The notes under the pieces are model-generated. The model did not search any database, was not told the DNA's origin, and worked only from the letters and a program-made list of their open reading frames with translations. Below, piece by piece: positions 1 through 9,326 of a DNA stretch of 64,000 nt (position 1 is its first letter; each line of letters begins with the position of its first letter). This DNA is from Gemmatimonas phototrophica. GTDB taxonomy: Bacteria > Gemmatimonadota > Gemmatimonadetes > Gemmatimonadales > Gemmatimonadaceae. The translations under genes were made by a program, and so were the position numbers. The DNA is taken from NCBI GenBank assembly GCA_945869195.1, contig CAMBNV010000003.1, forward strand, positions 186,001-250,000. The letters are read 5' to 3'.

Positions 1-99
1 GAACTCGATGGCCTCGCGCGGGCTCAGCTGCGCGCAGACCGCGAAGCGGGTGCGGACGCTGCCCTCGAGGCGTTGAAAAAGAAGATGGGGCGGGGCTAG
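1..99 (+). CDS. C-terminal end of an unidentified protein (partial)
   Basis: The frame opening at base 1 is read without a stop to TAG at 97-99, giving 32 residues rich in Ala, Leu, Arg and Glu that end in ALEALKKKMGRG. The charged, helical, Lys-rich ending resembles the tails of PspA/IM30-type coiled-coil proteins, but this is too short to assign. The strong hairpin terminator about 30 bases downstream supports this being a real gene end. Confidence 0.5.
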   Translation, partial: ELDGLARAQLRADREAGADAALEALKKKMGRG

Positions 100-129
100 G
101 TCGCGGTGCAGATTGGTGGGGTGTGCATA

Positions 130-163
130 AAGAACGGCGACCTGAAGAGGTCGCCGTTCTTTT
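130..163. terminator. Rho-independent terminator, bidirectional
   Basis: A perfect 13-bp stem (131-143 with 148-160) closes a GAAG loop and is followed by a short T run on the plus strand. The other strand carries AT-rich sequence at its own exit. It lies between the end of the partial plus-strand gene and the stop codon of the minus-strand transporter, so it can serve both converging genes. Confidence 0.9.
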
Positions 164-199
164 GCCCCGCTGTGTCTGGCTCGCCAGCGTGTCAGGCGA

Positions 200-1702
200 C
201 TACTTGACGCCGTGCAAGAGCTTGTTGATCGCGGGGGCCGCGAGGAAGAGCACCAGGCCGGCCGAGAGCAGCGCCCAGAATCCGAAGGTGTAGCCGCTGA
301 GTGCGGACGCAGTCGACATCCCGGTCTCGCCACTGACGGCGCTCGCGAAGATGCCAGACAGGTTATTGCCGATCCCCGTGGAGAGGAACCAGCCGCCCAT
401 GCCGAAACCCACGAGGCGGACGGGTGCCAGCTTCGTCACCATCGAGAGGCCGATTGGTGAAAGACAGAGTTCGCCGACCGACTGGATGAAGTAGACCGCG
501 ACGAGCGTCCAAAACGGGATCTTGTTATCAGAACCCAGGAGGCTCGAGAGCGCAAACATGAGGAGCAGGAACGCGAGGCCGTTGAAGAGCAGGCCGAGCC
601 CGAACTTGCGCGGAATGCTCGGGTTGCTGCCTTTGCGTGCCATCCAGACCCAGATCCAGGCGATGACCGGAGCCAACGCGATGATGGCCACCGAGTTGAC
701 GCTCTGGAACCAACCAGTCGGGAAGATGAATCCGCCAAGGTCCCGGTTCACGATCTGGTCAGCAAGGAAGGTGAACGAGCTGCCGGCCTGCTCAAAAAAC
801 ATCCAGAAGAGGATGTTGAAGGTGAAGATGATGAGCATCGCAATTGTCTTGTCGCGCGCTACTTTCCCGTCGCGAATGCCCTCGACCAGGAGCATCACCG
901 CCAACGCGAGGAACATCACGGTCAGTACGGATTGGAGGACCTGGGCTCCCACCGCGAGCAAGAAGTAGACGACCGGGATGGCCACCACCGCGCCGCCGAC
1001 CACATAGGCCACGCGCGTCATGCTCTGCGCCTCGAGCGGTGGCGCGCCGATCCCTTCGAGCTGCTGGCGTCCGAGGTAGAACCAGACCGTGCTCACCAGC
1101 ATGCCGATGCCGGCGGCGATGAAGACGACCTGGTAGGCGGGAACCGTGTCGGAGCCGAATACGGTGTTCGCGAGCCAGCCGGTGAGGAGCGGCGCCACGA
1201 ACGCGCCGGCGTTGATGCCCATATAGAAAATCGTGAAGCCACTGTCCCGGCGCTCGTCATTAGCCGCGTAGAGCTTCCCGACGATCGTCGAGATGTTCGG
1301 TTTAAACATGCCATTGCCCACGATGATGGTCGCGAGGCCGAGCTTGAATAGGTTCGGGTCAGGGAGTGAGATCAGGAAGAGGCCGATCGCCATGAAGACG
1401 GCGCCGGTGAGGATCGCCCGCTGGTACCCGATGACCTTGTCGGCAACGTAGCCACCGAAGATTGCGCCGGCGTACACGAGGGCGAGATACGACCCGTACG
1501 TCAGGTTGGCGTCGGCCTGTCCGCTGGCGGCGCCACCGTGAAACTGATCCACGATGTAGAGGACGAGCGCCCAGCGAATGCCGTAGAAGGCGAAGCGCTC
1601 CCAGAACTCGGACATGAACAGCATCCAGAGCGGCGACGGGTGACCCATCACCTGCTTGAACGGTGGCAGCGCGTCTGCTACTGCCGGCGTGCGATCGGCC
1701 AT
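200..1702 (-). CDS. POT/PTR2-family proton-dependent oligopeptide transporter
   Basis: This 500-residue inner-membrane protein belongs to the POT (PTR2) branch of the major facilitator superfamily, which imports di- and tripeptides with protons. The family signature around ExxERFxxYG is visible near residue 33 (EFWERFAFYG), followed by about 12-14 hydrophobic segments. The stretch MFKPNIST near residue 135 is the second conserved PTR2 block, and the length is normal for the family. The ATG at 1702 is the only start consistent with the family N terminus. The gene stands alone: it is divergent from nothing and its stop faces the terminator at 130-163. Exact substrate (dipeptides or other small peptides) cannot be read from sequence. 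Confidence 0.93.
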   Translation of the reverse strand: MADRTPAVADALPPFKQVMGHPSPLWMLFMSEFWERFAFYGIRWALVLYIVDQFHGGAASGQADANLTYGSYLALVYAGAIFGGYVADKVIGYQRAILTGAVFMAIGLFLISLPDPNLFKLGLATIIVGNGMFKPNISTIVGKLYAANDERRDSGFTIFYMGINAGAFVAPLLTGWLANTVFGSDTVPAYQVVFIAAGIGMLVSTVWFYLGRQQLEGIGAPPLEAQSMTRVAYVVGGAVVAIPVVYFLLAVGAQVLQSVLTVMFLALAVMLLVEGIRDGKVARDKTIAMLIIFTFNILFWMFFEQAGSSFTFLADQIVNRDLGGFIFPTGWFQSVNSVAIIALAPVIAWIWVWMARKGSNPSIPRKFGLGLLFNGLAFLLLMFALSSLLGSDNKIPFWTLVAVYFIQSVGELCLSPIGLSMVTKLAPVRLVGFGMGGWFLSTGIGNNLSGIFASAVSGETGMSTASALSGYTFGFWALLSAGLVLFLAAPAINKLLHGVK

Positions 1703-1832
1703 GCGGCCTCTCCAGGAAAAAGATTGGGTCGAACTGCGAGTGGCAACGCTGGAAGTATCCCGCCGCGAGGCCCGGTACGCAAACAGGGACGGGCGTCAGC
1801 GCGCATCGAGTTCTGGCGCTCGACGTGGCGCG

Positions 1833-2666
1833 CTAGCGCCGCCAGGTCCAGGAGGGCGCGTCGAACGCAATCACGAGGCGCGCGAGGTCGTCCTGAAGTG
1901 ACGCGGTCTCGGCGGCAGCGTCCCCTGACGGTTGGTCGACGAACGGCATTGTCTTGGCGCCGGTCGCGCGCGTGAACGTCCGGGCGAGCGCGTCGCGCAC
2001 CTCGCCATAGCCGACCGTCCGGTTGAGGATCGCCCCCAACGTCGCGGCCCGAGCCGTTGGCGGAACGTCGCTGGGGGCGCCGATGCGAAGGTCGTCGATC
2101 AGCCCCTGATCGTCGGCGAGCAGGATAGAACCATGCTGCAGGAGCGCGCCCCCCTCTCGTAGCTGGGCCGAGCCGACCAGCTTCGCGCCATCGAGCGTGA
2201 GTTCACCGAGAGAGGGCTCGGCAAAACAGGCGGCTCCTTCCGGTCGTAGGACGCGCCGCGCCGCGGCAGCCGCAATGGCGATCACGCCGAGGGACGCGAG
2301 CGCGTCGAGCAGCAGGGCGTTGATCGCCGCATAGCTCTGGCCGAGGGACATCGCGCTCAGGGGGGCAGTGACCGAGTAGGTGACCTCGCGATGGTGGAGC
2401 AGCGCGCGCCCCCCGGTCGGGCGGCGCACAACTCCGATACCCCGCGTTTCGAGGCGCGCGGCGTCGAACCGATCACGCGCGCGCTCGTGTCTCCCGAGCG
2501 AGAGCGTCGGCCGCTCCCAGGCGTACACGCGCAAGGTCGCCTCGCCGGTGCGACGTGCCTGCGCCATGAGCGCGGCATCGGTCGCCATGTTGGTCGCGCC
2601 GTCGGCCGCGCCCGAATCGAGAAATCGCCAACGCGAGGCGAGCGCCAGAAGAGCGGAGGCACTCAC
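1833..2666 (-). CDS. LipM-like octanoyltransferase / lipoate-protein ligase A family
   Basis: This 277-residue protein (GTG start) has the BPL/LplA/LipB catalytic fold. The lipoyl pocket motif RRPTGGRALLHH (about residues 80-91), the catalytic-Lys segment DGAKLVGSAQ and QHGSILL are all present. A Cys in ACFAEPS sits where LipM octanoyltransferases carry their acyl-accepting Cys, and ATP-using LplA enzymes do not need it. I therefore lean towards LipM, which transfers octanoate from acyl carrier protein to apo-lipoyl domains. It lies beside gcvP and about 3.2 kb from gcvH, whose product is the lipoyl carrier. A lipoate ligase role is the alternative. Confidence 0.85.
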   Translation of the reverse strand: MSASALLALASRWRFLDSGAADGATNMATDAALMAQARRTGEATLRVYAWERPTLSLGRHERARDRFDAARLETRGIGVVRRPTGGRALLHHREVTYSVTAPLSAMSLGQSYAAINALLLDALASLGVIAIAAAAARRVLRPEGAACFAEPSLGELTLDGAKLVGSAQLREGGALLQHGSILLADDQGLIDDLRIGAPSDVPPTARAATLGAILNRTVGYGEVRDALARTFTRATGAKTMPFVDQPSGDAAAETASLQDDLARLVIAFDAPSWTWRR

Positions 2667-2694
2667 CGGGGTGACAGGCGGAGGGCCTCCGCGC

Positions 2695-2856
2695 TCAGCG
2701 CGTGAGGGCGTAATAGACGACGTAAATCCAACTCATCATCCCGTGGACGCAGGCCCAGAGAATGGAGTGGTTGAGGCTCCAGGAAATTGCAATTGCGAGC
2801 GTCGACCCAAAGCCGACGCCAGCGCGCGTGACCTGACCACGGGTTGAGGATCCCAT
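2695..2856 (-). CDS. Small conserved-looking membrane protein
   Basis: This 53-residue ORF starts at the ATG at 2854-2856. After a short polar N terminus it is almost entirely hydrophobic or aromatic, with two short membrane segments and the pattern [19 protein letters not shown] followed by IYVVYYAL. The His, Trp and Tyr spacing looks selected rather than random, and it ends 28 bases before the LipM-like gene on the same strand, so the two may be co-transcribed. A longer in-frame start at 2976 would overlap the gcvP leader and adds non-hydrophobic sequence without protein character. Function unknown. Confidence 0.55.
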   Translation of the reverse strand: MGSSTRGQVTRAGVGFGSTLAIAISWSLNHSILWACVHGMMSWIYVVYYALTR

Positions 2857-3019
2857 GGACGCACGGGGTGGGGGACCGTTGAAAATTTCTTGCACGATAG
2901 GAATGTACAGAGGCCGTCGTCCCCGTGTAGGTTTCGAGTCCGGCCCTGCGCCGGAGCCAGATGCACGTCCTACCACACTTGCACCGATTGGGGCGTTCGC
3001 GCCCCTGCGAGGATTCCCC

Positions 3020-5896
3020 GTGTCGACCTCTGCTCATCCGCAGCCGGACAACTTCATCTCCCGCCACATCGGGCCCTCGGCGACCGACGTCGCCGCGATG
3101 CTGACGTCCCTTGGCTATCCGTCGCTCGACGCGTTCATCGACGACACAATTCCCGAGAACATCCGGTTCCGGCGTCCGCTGGCGCTCCCGGGAGCCAAGT
3201 CGGAGCAGGAGGCGCTTGAGGCATTTCGCGGTGAGATGAGTGTGAACGAGGTGCGTCGCGCCTTCATCGGCATGGGATACTACGACACGCACACGCCGCC
3301 GGTCATCCAGCGCAATATTCTCGAGAACCCAGGCTGGTACACGGCGTACACGCCGTACCAGGCGGAGATCGCACAGGGGCGCCTCGAGGCCTTACTCAAC
3401 TATCAGACGATGGTGAGCGACCTCACGGGCCTACCGATCGCGAATGCGTCGTTGCTCGACGAGGGAACCGCGGCTGCCGAGGCCCTGACGATGGTCCATG
3501 GGATCGTCGGCAAGGACGGGCGCGACGTCTTCCTGCTCGCGAGCGATCTACATCCGCAGACGATCGAGGTGGTGCAGTCACGCGCGGAGGCGCGTGGGCA
3601 GGTGGTGCAGGTCATGGCGCCGGACGCGATGCAGCCCGATGCGACCACGGCCGGGGTGCTCCTGCAGTATCCGAACACGTTCGGAGCGGTCGAGGACTAC
3701 CGCGCGCTCTGCGAGCGCGTACACGCAGCGGGCGGCCTCGTGATCGTGGCGACCGACCTGCTCGCCCTCACCCTGCTCACGCCCCCAGGTGAATGGGGTG
3801 CCGACGTCGCGGTGGGCAACTCACAGCGATTCGGCGTGCCCTATGGCTTCGGCGGTCCTCACGCCGCGTTCTTCGCCACCAAGGATGAGTACAAGCGGCA
3901 GATCGCGGGCCGTATCATCGGCGTCTCGCGCGACTCGAGCGGCAAGCCGGCCCTACGGATGGCCCTCCAGACACGCGAGCAGCATATCCGCCGCGAGAAG
4001 GCCACGTCCAACGTTTGCACCGCGCAGGTGCTCCTGTCGGTGATGGCCGGCATGTATGCGGTCTGGCATGGCCCCGAGGGTCTGAAGCGGATCGCGACGC
4101 GAGTCCATCATCGCGCGGAGGTCTTTGCGGCCGGACTCCGCGAGCTCGGCATGGCGCCGGCACCGTCGGTGACATTCGACACCATCACCGTGGATGTCGG
4201 CACGCAGCGGGACACCATCGTGGCCGCGCTCGACCGGTTCGGCATCAATGTGCGCCACCTTAATGCCCGCACGCTCGGCGTCTCGATGGGCGAGAACACG
4301 ACAGTCAGCGACGTGAGCGACCTGCTCGACGCGTTCAATGGCGGCCGGGCAAACGGACTCGACCTCGAGGCCATCGCGACGGCGGTCGACACGCGGTACG
4401 ACGAGCGCTTCGGTCGCACGTCCAGCTATCTCACGCATCCGGTCTTTCACCAGTACCACAGTGAGACCGAGATGTTGCGCTACATGCGTAAACTCGAGTC
4501 CCGGGACCTCTCGCTCACGCACTCGATGATTGCACTGGGTAGCTGCACCATGAAGCTCAATGCCACGGCAGAGATGTTCCCCGTGACGTGGCGTGAGGTG
4601 GGCGGACTCCACCCGTTCGCACCGAGCGCACAGAGCAAGGGGTACGCCTCGATGTTCGCCCGGCTCGAGCAGGCGCTCGCTGAGGTGACCGGATTCTCCG
4701 CGGTGTCGTTGCAGCCGAACGCGGGCTCGCAGGGCGAATACGCGGGCCTGCTCGTGATCCGTGCGTATCACCGCGCGCGCGGGCAGGGGCATCGCACCGT
4801 CTGCCTGATCCCGCAGTCAGCCCACGGCACCAACCCCGCGTCGGCCGTGATGGTCGGCATGAGTGTGGTTGTCGTGAAGACCGACGCGAACGGCAACATC
4901 GATGTCGGCGACCTGCGCGCGAAGGCCGAGCAGCATTCGGCGAACCTTGCCGCCCTGATGGTGACGTATCCGAGCACGCACGGCGTGTTCGAGGAGAGCA
5001 TCAAGGACATCTGCGCGATCATCCATGAACATGGCGGCCAGGTCTATTTGGACGGTGCGAATATGAACGCGATGGTCGGCCTCTGCCGTCCGGGCGATAT
5101 CGGCGCCGACGTCTGTCACCTGAATCTTCACAAGACGTTCTGCATCCCGCACGGCGGCGGCGGTCCTGGCATGGGGCCGATCGGCGTGGTGCCGCATCTC
5201 GCACCGTTCTTGCCGTCGCACTGCGTGGTCAAGACCGGCGGGGCGACCGGCATTGGCGCCGTGTCCGCCGCACCGTGGGGGAGCGCAAGTATCCTCCCAA
5301 TTTCGATGATGTACATCGACATGATGGGGAGCGAAGGGCTCACGCAGGCGACGAAAATCGCGATCCTCAATGCGAACTACGTGGCCCATCAGCTGCGGGG
5401 CCACTTCGCGGTGCTCTACAGGGGGAAGAACGACCGCGTCGCGCACGAGTGCATCATCGACACGAGGCCCCTGAAGGTGTCGGCCGGTGTGGAGGTGGAG
5501 GACATCGCGAAACGCCTGATCGACTACGGCTTCCACGCCCCGACCGTGAGCTTTCCGGTGGCGGGCACGCTGATGATCGAGCCCACGGAGTCGGAGTCGA
5601 AGGCGGAGCTCGATCGATTCTGTGACGCGCTCATCGCGATCCATGGCGAGATCATGGACATCGAAAATGGTGTGCTGGGTAAGGAGGACAACCCGCTCCA
5701 CCACGCCCCCCACACCCTCGAGGTGACGCTCGCCGACGACTGGTCACGCGGCTACTCGCGTGAGCGTGCGGCGTTTCCGTTGCCATGGGTGCGCGAGCGG
5801 AAGTTCTGGCCGGCCGTCGGGCGGGTCGAGAGCGCGTTCGGGGACCGTAACCTCGTCTGCTCGTGCCCGCCGATCGAGGAGTACGCGTCGGTCTGA
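3020..5896 (+). CDS. gcvP: Glycine dehydrogenase (decarboxylating), glycine cleavage P protein
   Basis: This 958-residue, PLP-dependent P protein decarboxylates glycine and passes the aminomethyl group to lipoyl-GcvH. The PLP lysine is K705 in [16 protein letters not shown], and the Gly-rich loop [11 protein letters not shown] follows. The N terminus ([10 protein letters not shown]) matches the family if translation starts at GTG 3020; the open frame extends to 2855, but that upstream stretch lacks family similarity. Full length agrees with single-chain GcvP (about 950-960 residues) rather than the split P1/P2 type. It is preceded by an AT-richer leader around 2879-2907 with a weak TTGAAA, but I see no glycine riboswitch. 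It converges on gcvH with one base between the stops. Confidence 0.97.
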   Translation: MSTSAHPQPDNFISRHIGPSATDVAAMLTSLGYPSLDAFIDDTIPENIRFRRPLALPGAKSEQEALEAFRGEMSVNEVRRAFIGMGYYDTHTPPVIQRNILENPGWYTAYTPYQAEIAQGRLEALLNYQTMVSDLTGLPIANASLLDEGTAAAEALTMVHGIVGKDGRDVFLLASDLHPQTIEVVQSRAEARGQVVQVMAPDAMQPDATTAGVLLQYPNTFGAVEDYRALCERVHAAGGLVIVATDLLALTLLTPPGEWGADVAVGNSQRFGVPYGFGGPHAAFFATKDEYKRQIAGRIIGVSRDSSGKPALRMALQTREQHIRREKATSNVCTAQVLLSVMAGMYAVWHGPEGLKRIATRVHHRAEVFAAGLRELGMAPAPSVTFDTITVDVGTQRDTIVAALDRFGINVRHLNARTLGVSMGENTTVSDVSDLLDAFNGGRANGLDLEAIATAVDTRYDERFGRTSSYLTHPVFHQYHSETEMLRYMRKLESRDLSLTHSMIALGSCTMKLNATAEMFPVTWREVGGLHPFAPSAQSKGYASMFARLEQALAEVTGFSAVSLQPNAGSQGEYAGLLVIRAYHRARGQGHRTVCLIPQSAHGTNPASAVMVGMSVVVVKTDANGNIDVGDLRAKAEQHSANLAALMVTYPSTHGVFEESIKDICAIIHEHGGQVYLDGANMNAMVGLCRPGDIGADVCHLNLHKTFCIPHGGGGPGMGPIGVVPHLAPFLPSHCVVKTGGATGIGAVSAAPWGSASILPISMMYIDMMGSEGLTQATKIAILNANYVAHQLRGHFAVLYRGKNDRVAHECIIDTRPLKVSAGVEVEDIAKRLIDYGFHAPTVSFPVAGTLMIEPTESESKAELDRFCDALIAIHGEIMDIENGVLGKEDNPLHHAPHTLEVTLADDWSRGYSRERAAFPLPWVRERKFWPAVGRVESAFGDRNLVCSCPPIEEYASV

Positions 5897-5897
5897 A

Positions 5898-6284
5898 CTA
5901 CTGCCCGAGCAACTTCGCGTAGGCGGCCGCGTCGAGCAGACCGCCGAGGGCGTTCGGGTCGATCTTCATCTTGATCATCCAGCCGTCGCCGAACGGATCG
6001 GTATTGACGAGCGCTGGCTCGCCTTCGAGCTTCGGGTTCACCTCGATGATCTCGCCGGCGAGCGGCGAAAAGAGTTCGGAGACCGCCTTGACCGCTTCGA
6101 TTGTGCCGAAGACCTCGTGCGCGCCGAACCTCTTGCCCGCCGACGGCATCTCGAGATAGACGATGTCGCCGAGCTCTCCCTGGGCGTAGTCGGTGATACC
6201 CACGAGGACCACCGAGGCATCGTGGGTCTGCTTCACGTACTCGTGGTCGGTGGTGTAGAGGAGGTCCTGCGGGATCGACGACAC
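5898..6284 (-). CDS. gcvH: Glycine cleavage system H protein
   Basis: This 128-residue lipoyl carrier shuttles the aminomethyl group between the P, T and L proteins. The lipoylated lysine is K66 in the motif GTIEAVKAVSEL, and the surrounding LGDIVYLEMP and PFGDGWMIKMK segments are typical. Start is GTG at 6282-6284. It is last in a minus-strand run (degenerate helicase, tdk, coaE, gcvH), 54 bases after coaE, and faces gcvP tail to tail. P and H are therefore transcribed from opposite strands, and gcvT is not in the window. Confidence 0.97.
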   Translation of the reverse strand: MSSIPQDLLYTTDHEYVKQTHDASVVLVGITDYAQGELGDIVYLEMPSAGKRFGAHEVFGTIEAVKAVSELFSPLAGEIIEVNPKLEGEPALVNTDPFGDGWMIKMKIDPNALGGLLDAAAYAKLLGQ

Positions 6285-6338
6285 GCGTGGCTCCGAACTG
6301 TTCGAGGGGAAAGAGCGAATCGAGCTTCGAACCGAAGG

Positions 6339-6965
6339 CTACCCGTGCCGACGGTGAGGGTCAAGCTGACCGAGCGCGCGGAGTTCGTCCACCAGCGTGT
6401 CGACCTGCGCGTCCAGTGCGTCTCGTGTGCCAATATTTTCGAGTACATGCTGGGCCGCGCCGCGTTTGTGTTCGACGGGAATCTGCGCGGCGATCATCGC
6501 CTCGGCCTCGGCAGTCGTGAGCCCGCGGTCGCGCACGAGTCGTTCGCGACGGACCGCGACCGGCGCGTCCACGAGCACAATGCGATCGACCGTCGGCACG
6601 AGCCCTGCTTCGAACAGCAATGGGATGTCGCACACGACCAGCGGAACGCCGCGCGCGCGTTCGGCCTCGACCGCGGCGTCGCGCAGCCGGGCCACTTCGG
6701 GGTGGACGATCGCATCGAGTGCGCGACGCTGGTCGGCGTTGCTGAACACGATGCGCCGGAGCGCCGTCCGGTCGAGCGAGCCGTCGGCAGAGAGGACAGC
6801 CCCCCCCCAATGGTCGACGATCGCACGCTGGGCAGCGGTGCCCGGCGCGACCGCGTCACGTGCCAGGAGATCGGCGTCGATGATGGGCACGCCACGCGAG
6901 GCCAGCCGAGCCGCGACGGTGCTCTTCCCTGCGGCGATGTTCCCGGTCAGGCCGACGACGATCAT
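6339..6965 (-). CDS. coaE: Dephospho-CoA kinase
   Basis: This 208-residue P-loop kinase phosphorylates dephospho-CoA in the last step of CoA synthesis. The P-loop GLTGNIAAGKST begins at residue 5, and DADLLARD and PLLFEAGL are family-typical. The reading frame continues upstream to 7121, but the family begins immediately before the P-loop, so ATG 6963-6965 is chosen. It lies 89 bases downstream of tdk and 54 bases upstream of gcvH on the same strand, probably one transcript. Confidence 0.95.
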   Translation of the reverse strand: MIVVGLTGNIAAGKSTVAARLASRGVPIIDADLLARDAVAPGTAAQRAIVDHWGGAVLSADGSLDRTALRRIVFSNADQRRALDAIVHPEVARLRDAAVEAERARGVPLVVCDIPLLFEAGLVPTVDRIVLVDAPVAVRRERLVRDRGLTTAEAEAMIAAQIPVEHKRGAAQHVLENIGTRDALDAQVDTLVDELRALGQLDPHRRHG

Positions 6966-7054
6966 GCCGAATCGTAAAGCGGTGGCCGGGTAGGGGCCAG
7001 CATACGCCCTCCTGACGGGGGCCGCCGGGAGCGCTCCAAGTCGCCCACGAGCGA

Positions 7055-7678
7055 TCAGCCCGGCGAGTCGAGTCGCAACTGTGCGAAGTCGCCTGGCGCC
7101 ACCGAGTGGCAGGCGCGGCACCGCGCCTCATACGCCTCGGCGCCACCGACCATCACCGTCGGTGAATCGTAGGCGGCCGGCCGGCCGTCAATGAGCCGCT
7201 GGTTCCGGCTCGCGGGCGCCCCGCAGAGCACGCAGATGGCGTGCAGCTTGTCGACCACCTCGGCGACGCACATCAGTTGCGGCATCGGGCCGAACGGCTC
7301 GCCGCGAAAGTCGGTGTCAGTCCCGGCGAGGATCACCCGCCGGCCCCGCAGGGCCAAGTCGCTTGCGAGCGCGACGATGCCCGCGTCGAGGAACTGCACC
7401 TCGTCGATCGCGATCACCTGCGCGAGCGGGTCGAGGCGGAGAGCAATCTGTTTCGACGAGTCCACGGGGAACGCGTCGATGGTTCGGCCGTCGTGGCTGC
7501 CGACAGCGAAGACGCCGCCGGCATACCGGTCATCGAGATGCGACTTGAACACCTGCACGCGTTTTTTGGCGATCATCGCCCGACGGATGCGGCGGATGAG
7601 CTCTTCGCTCTTTCCGCTGAACATCACGCCGGCGATGACTTCCATCCAACCGCCAGTGAGTTGAAAGCCTCCACTCAC
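7055..7678 (-). CDS. tdk: Thymidine kinase, type II
   Basis: This 207-residue enzyme phosphorylates thymidine to dTMP for salvage. The P-loop [15 protein letters not shown] is near residue 17, the DEVQFLD Walker B/catalytic segment is near residue 92, and the zinc lasso pairs CVLC with CRACH near the C terminus. The start codon overlaps the end of the upstream degenerate-helicase gene by four bases, which suggests translational coupling. A thymidine phosphorylase gene lies elsewhere in the window (29839-31185). Confidence 0.95.
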   Translation of the reverse strand: MSGGFQLTGGWMEVIAGVMFSGKSEELIRRIRRAMIAKKRVQVFKSHLDDRYAGGVFAVGSHDGRTIDAFPVDSSKQIALRLDPLAQVIAIDEVQFLDAGIVALASDLALRGRRVILAGTDTDFRGEPFGPMPQLMCVAEVVDKLHAICVLCGAPASRNQRLIDGRPAAYDSPTVMVGGAEAYEARCRACHSVAPGDFAQLRLDSPG

Positions 7679-9183
7679 CGCGGCGTCCTCGGCCCTCTGG
7701 GACCGCCGCGACCCCCCTCGTCATCGCGACGCGGACCGCGGGGCTTGTCGCTGCGAGGCGCGAACCCCGGCTTGTCACCGCGGGGCGCGAATCCACGCGG
7801 CTTGTCACTACGCGGTGCGAAGCCCGGCTTATCACCGCGGGGCGCAAAGCTGCGTGGTTTGTCGCCACGGGGGGCGAAGGTACGGGGCTTGTCGTCGCGG
7901 GGCGCGAAGGTGCGTGGGCCACTACTGCCGCCGCTTCGAGGTGCGAACTCGCGCGGACGGTCGCTCCGCTCTCCGCGGGCTTCGCGCTCGACCTGCTCGC
8001 GCGAGGCTTCCTTCTCCGCCATCGCTTCCTTCATAATCGTGCGGACGCGAATCTCCGCGGCCTTCACCAGCTCGTCCTGATGCGCGCGCGTCTGCTCGAG
8101 CAGCTTCAGGGCGGCGGCGGCAATCTCGAGGCCATCAAACTCGCCGAGGAGCGGCTCGAGTGCGAGCACTTCACGGTTGGGCACGCCGGCGGCGAGCATG
8201 TCGCGCAGCTCCGTGCGGGCACGGGCATCGGCGGCGCGCGCCTTGAGCACCGCGGATCTCGCGGCGAACGGCACCACCAACGACTCACCGGCCAGCAGCT
8301 GCAACGCGGCACGCTGGCGGGGCGCGATGATCGCGACGACCTGCGCCGGCTTGGCCGCGATGATCTGAGCCCAGACGGTGCCGGTCGGGATGCCGAGCGT
8401 CACCACGAGCGTGGTGTTGGTGGCGACGTCGCCGTCGGTCACGCGGGCGAGCGTCTCGTTATCGGCGCCGATCGCACGAAGAATCGCACGCGCTGCCGTA
8501 GCCGAAGCCTCGTCGGTGACGACGATCGTCGCAGTCGGGGCATCGACCTCGTCGAGAACCTGCGGGAGGGCGTCAGTCGGGGCGCCACCGACACTGAGAA
8601 AGCGCACGTTGGTCACGCCGTCAGTTGGGGTCACGGGTTCCGCGGGGATCACGTCATCGACGAGGCGGCGCGCCTTGTGGAGGTAACGCTCGAGGAGCGC
8701 CTCCACGGCGGGGTTAGCTTCGAGTGCGGTAAGCACACGGGTCGCCGTTTTCGGGACTTCGGTGAGAATCGTCGCGAGGTCGGCATCGTCGGCATCGAGC
8801 TCGTCGGCGGCGGCGAACAAGACCGTGCCGAGGTGGTCAAGCTTGAGGGCAGTGGACGCGACGACGGGCGCCAGGATCGCGGTTGAGCCAATCACCACAT
8901 GCGCCGGGCCCGCGGCGAGGAGGCGCTTAGTGCGCGAGGCGCTCGTCGCGGCCACGATGCGCCGACCGTCGGCGGCGGGCAGCAGCGAGACGGCGCGTGC
9001 GAGCGCCACCGCAGCGGCGGCGTCAGGAACGAGGATCAGGAGATGCGGTGCCGAAACCTCGCGAGTGGAGCGCTCGAGCGCGGGGGACGCGAGCTGGGCA
9101 ATACGGCCCCAGTCGGGGGGAAGGAAATGCGCCACATGGGTGGAGCGGACGGAGCCAGCCGTCGGGCGCTCGGGAGCAGTCAC
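7675..9183 (-). CDS. Catalytically degenerate DEAD-box-helicase-like protein with Arg/Gly-rich tail
   Basis: About 502 residues from GTG 9183. An upstream start at 9300 is possible, but that stretch does not look like protein. Residues about 45-330 follow the outline of a superfamily 2 helicase core: LLILVP (motif Ia region), VVIGSTAIL (Ib region), [11 protein letters not shown] (motif II position, normally DEAD) and VLTALEAN (motif III position). No Walker A/motif I or Q motif is present, so ATP hydrolysis is unlikely. A charged linker is followed by a low-complexity tail with six copies of FAPRxDKP, resembling the basic RNA-binding tails of DEAD-box RNA helicases. It heads the helicase-like/tdk/coaE/gcvH run. 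An RNA-binding or ribosome-assembly role is inference. Confidence 0.7.
   Translation of the reverse strand: MTAPERPTAGSVRSTHVAHFLPPDWGRIAQLASPALERSTREVSAPHLLILVPDAAAAVALARAVSLLPAADGRRIVAATSASRTKRLLAAGPAHVVIGSTAILAPVVASTALKLDHLGTVLFAAADELDADDADLATILTEVPKTATRVLTALEANPAVEALLERYLHKARRLVDDVIPAEPVTPTDGVTNVRFLSVGGAPTDALPQVLDEVDAPTATIVVTDEASATAARAILRAIGADNETLARVTDGDVATNTTLVVTLGIPTGTVWAQIIAAKPAQVVAIIAPRQRAALQLLAGESLVVPFAARSAVLKARAADARARTELRDMLAAGVPNREVLALEPLLGEFDGLEIAAAALKLLEQTRAHQDELVKAAEIRVRTIMKEAMAEKEASREQVEREARGERSDRPREFAPRSGGSSGPRTFAPRDDKPRTFAPRGDKPRSFAPRGDKPGFAPRSDKPRGFAPRGDKPGFAPRSDKPRGPRRDDEGGRGGPRGPRTPR
7741..7915 (-). repeat. Tandem repeat coding for FAPR-x-DKP units
   Basis: Six imperfect direct repeats of about 24-30 bases, each containing a GGCGCGAA-like core on the plus strand, encode the FAPRxDKP repeats at the C terminus of the helicase-like protein. 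Copies differ mainly at the residue before DKP (D, G or S) and after it (RT, RS, G, RG). Such arrays can change copy number by slippage. Confidence 0.85.
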
Positions 9184-9326
9184 TGCGGGACCTCGGTTTT
9201 CAATGGCGCGCCCAGGGGCGCGGAGTTTATCGTTCGTCGAACATCCTAATATAGCCGATGTCACGCCCGTGGCGTGCCCACCACTGCTGCCGCCTCCCAC
9301 CCTCGTCTCGTCGAGGAGGACTCCTC

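Noticed and set aside
2925-2962. tRNA-like T-loop (TTTCGAGTCC) ahead of gcvP
   Set aside because: The flanking stem does not pair, and no acceptor, D-arm or anticodon arm can be built.
2857-3019. Glycine riboswitch in the gcvP leader
   Set aside because: None of the conserved aptamer blocks is present; only an AT-richer possible promoter is seen.
3953-4792. 279-codon minus-strand frame inside gcvP
   Set aside because: Arg/His-rich antisense shadow of a highly conserved gene; no independent coding signal.
8080-8886. 268-codon plus-strand frame opposite the helicase-like gene
   Set aside because: The minus-strand frame shows domain structure and coupling to tdk; the plus frame does not.
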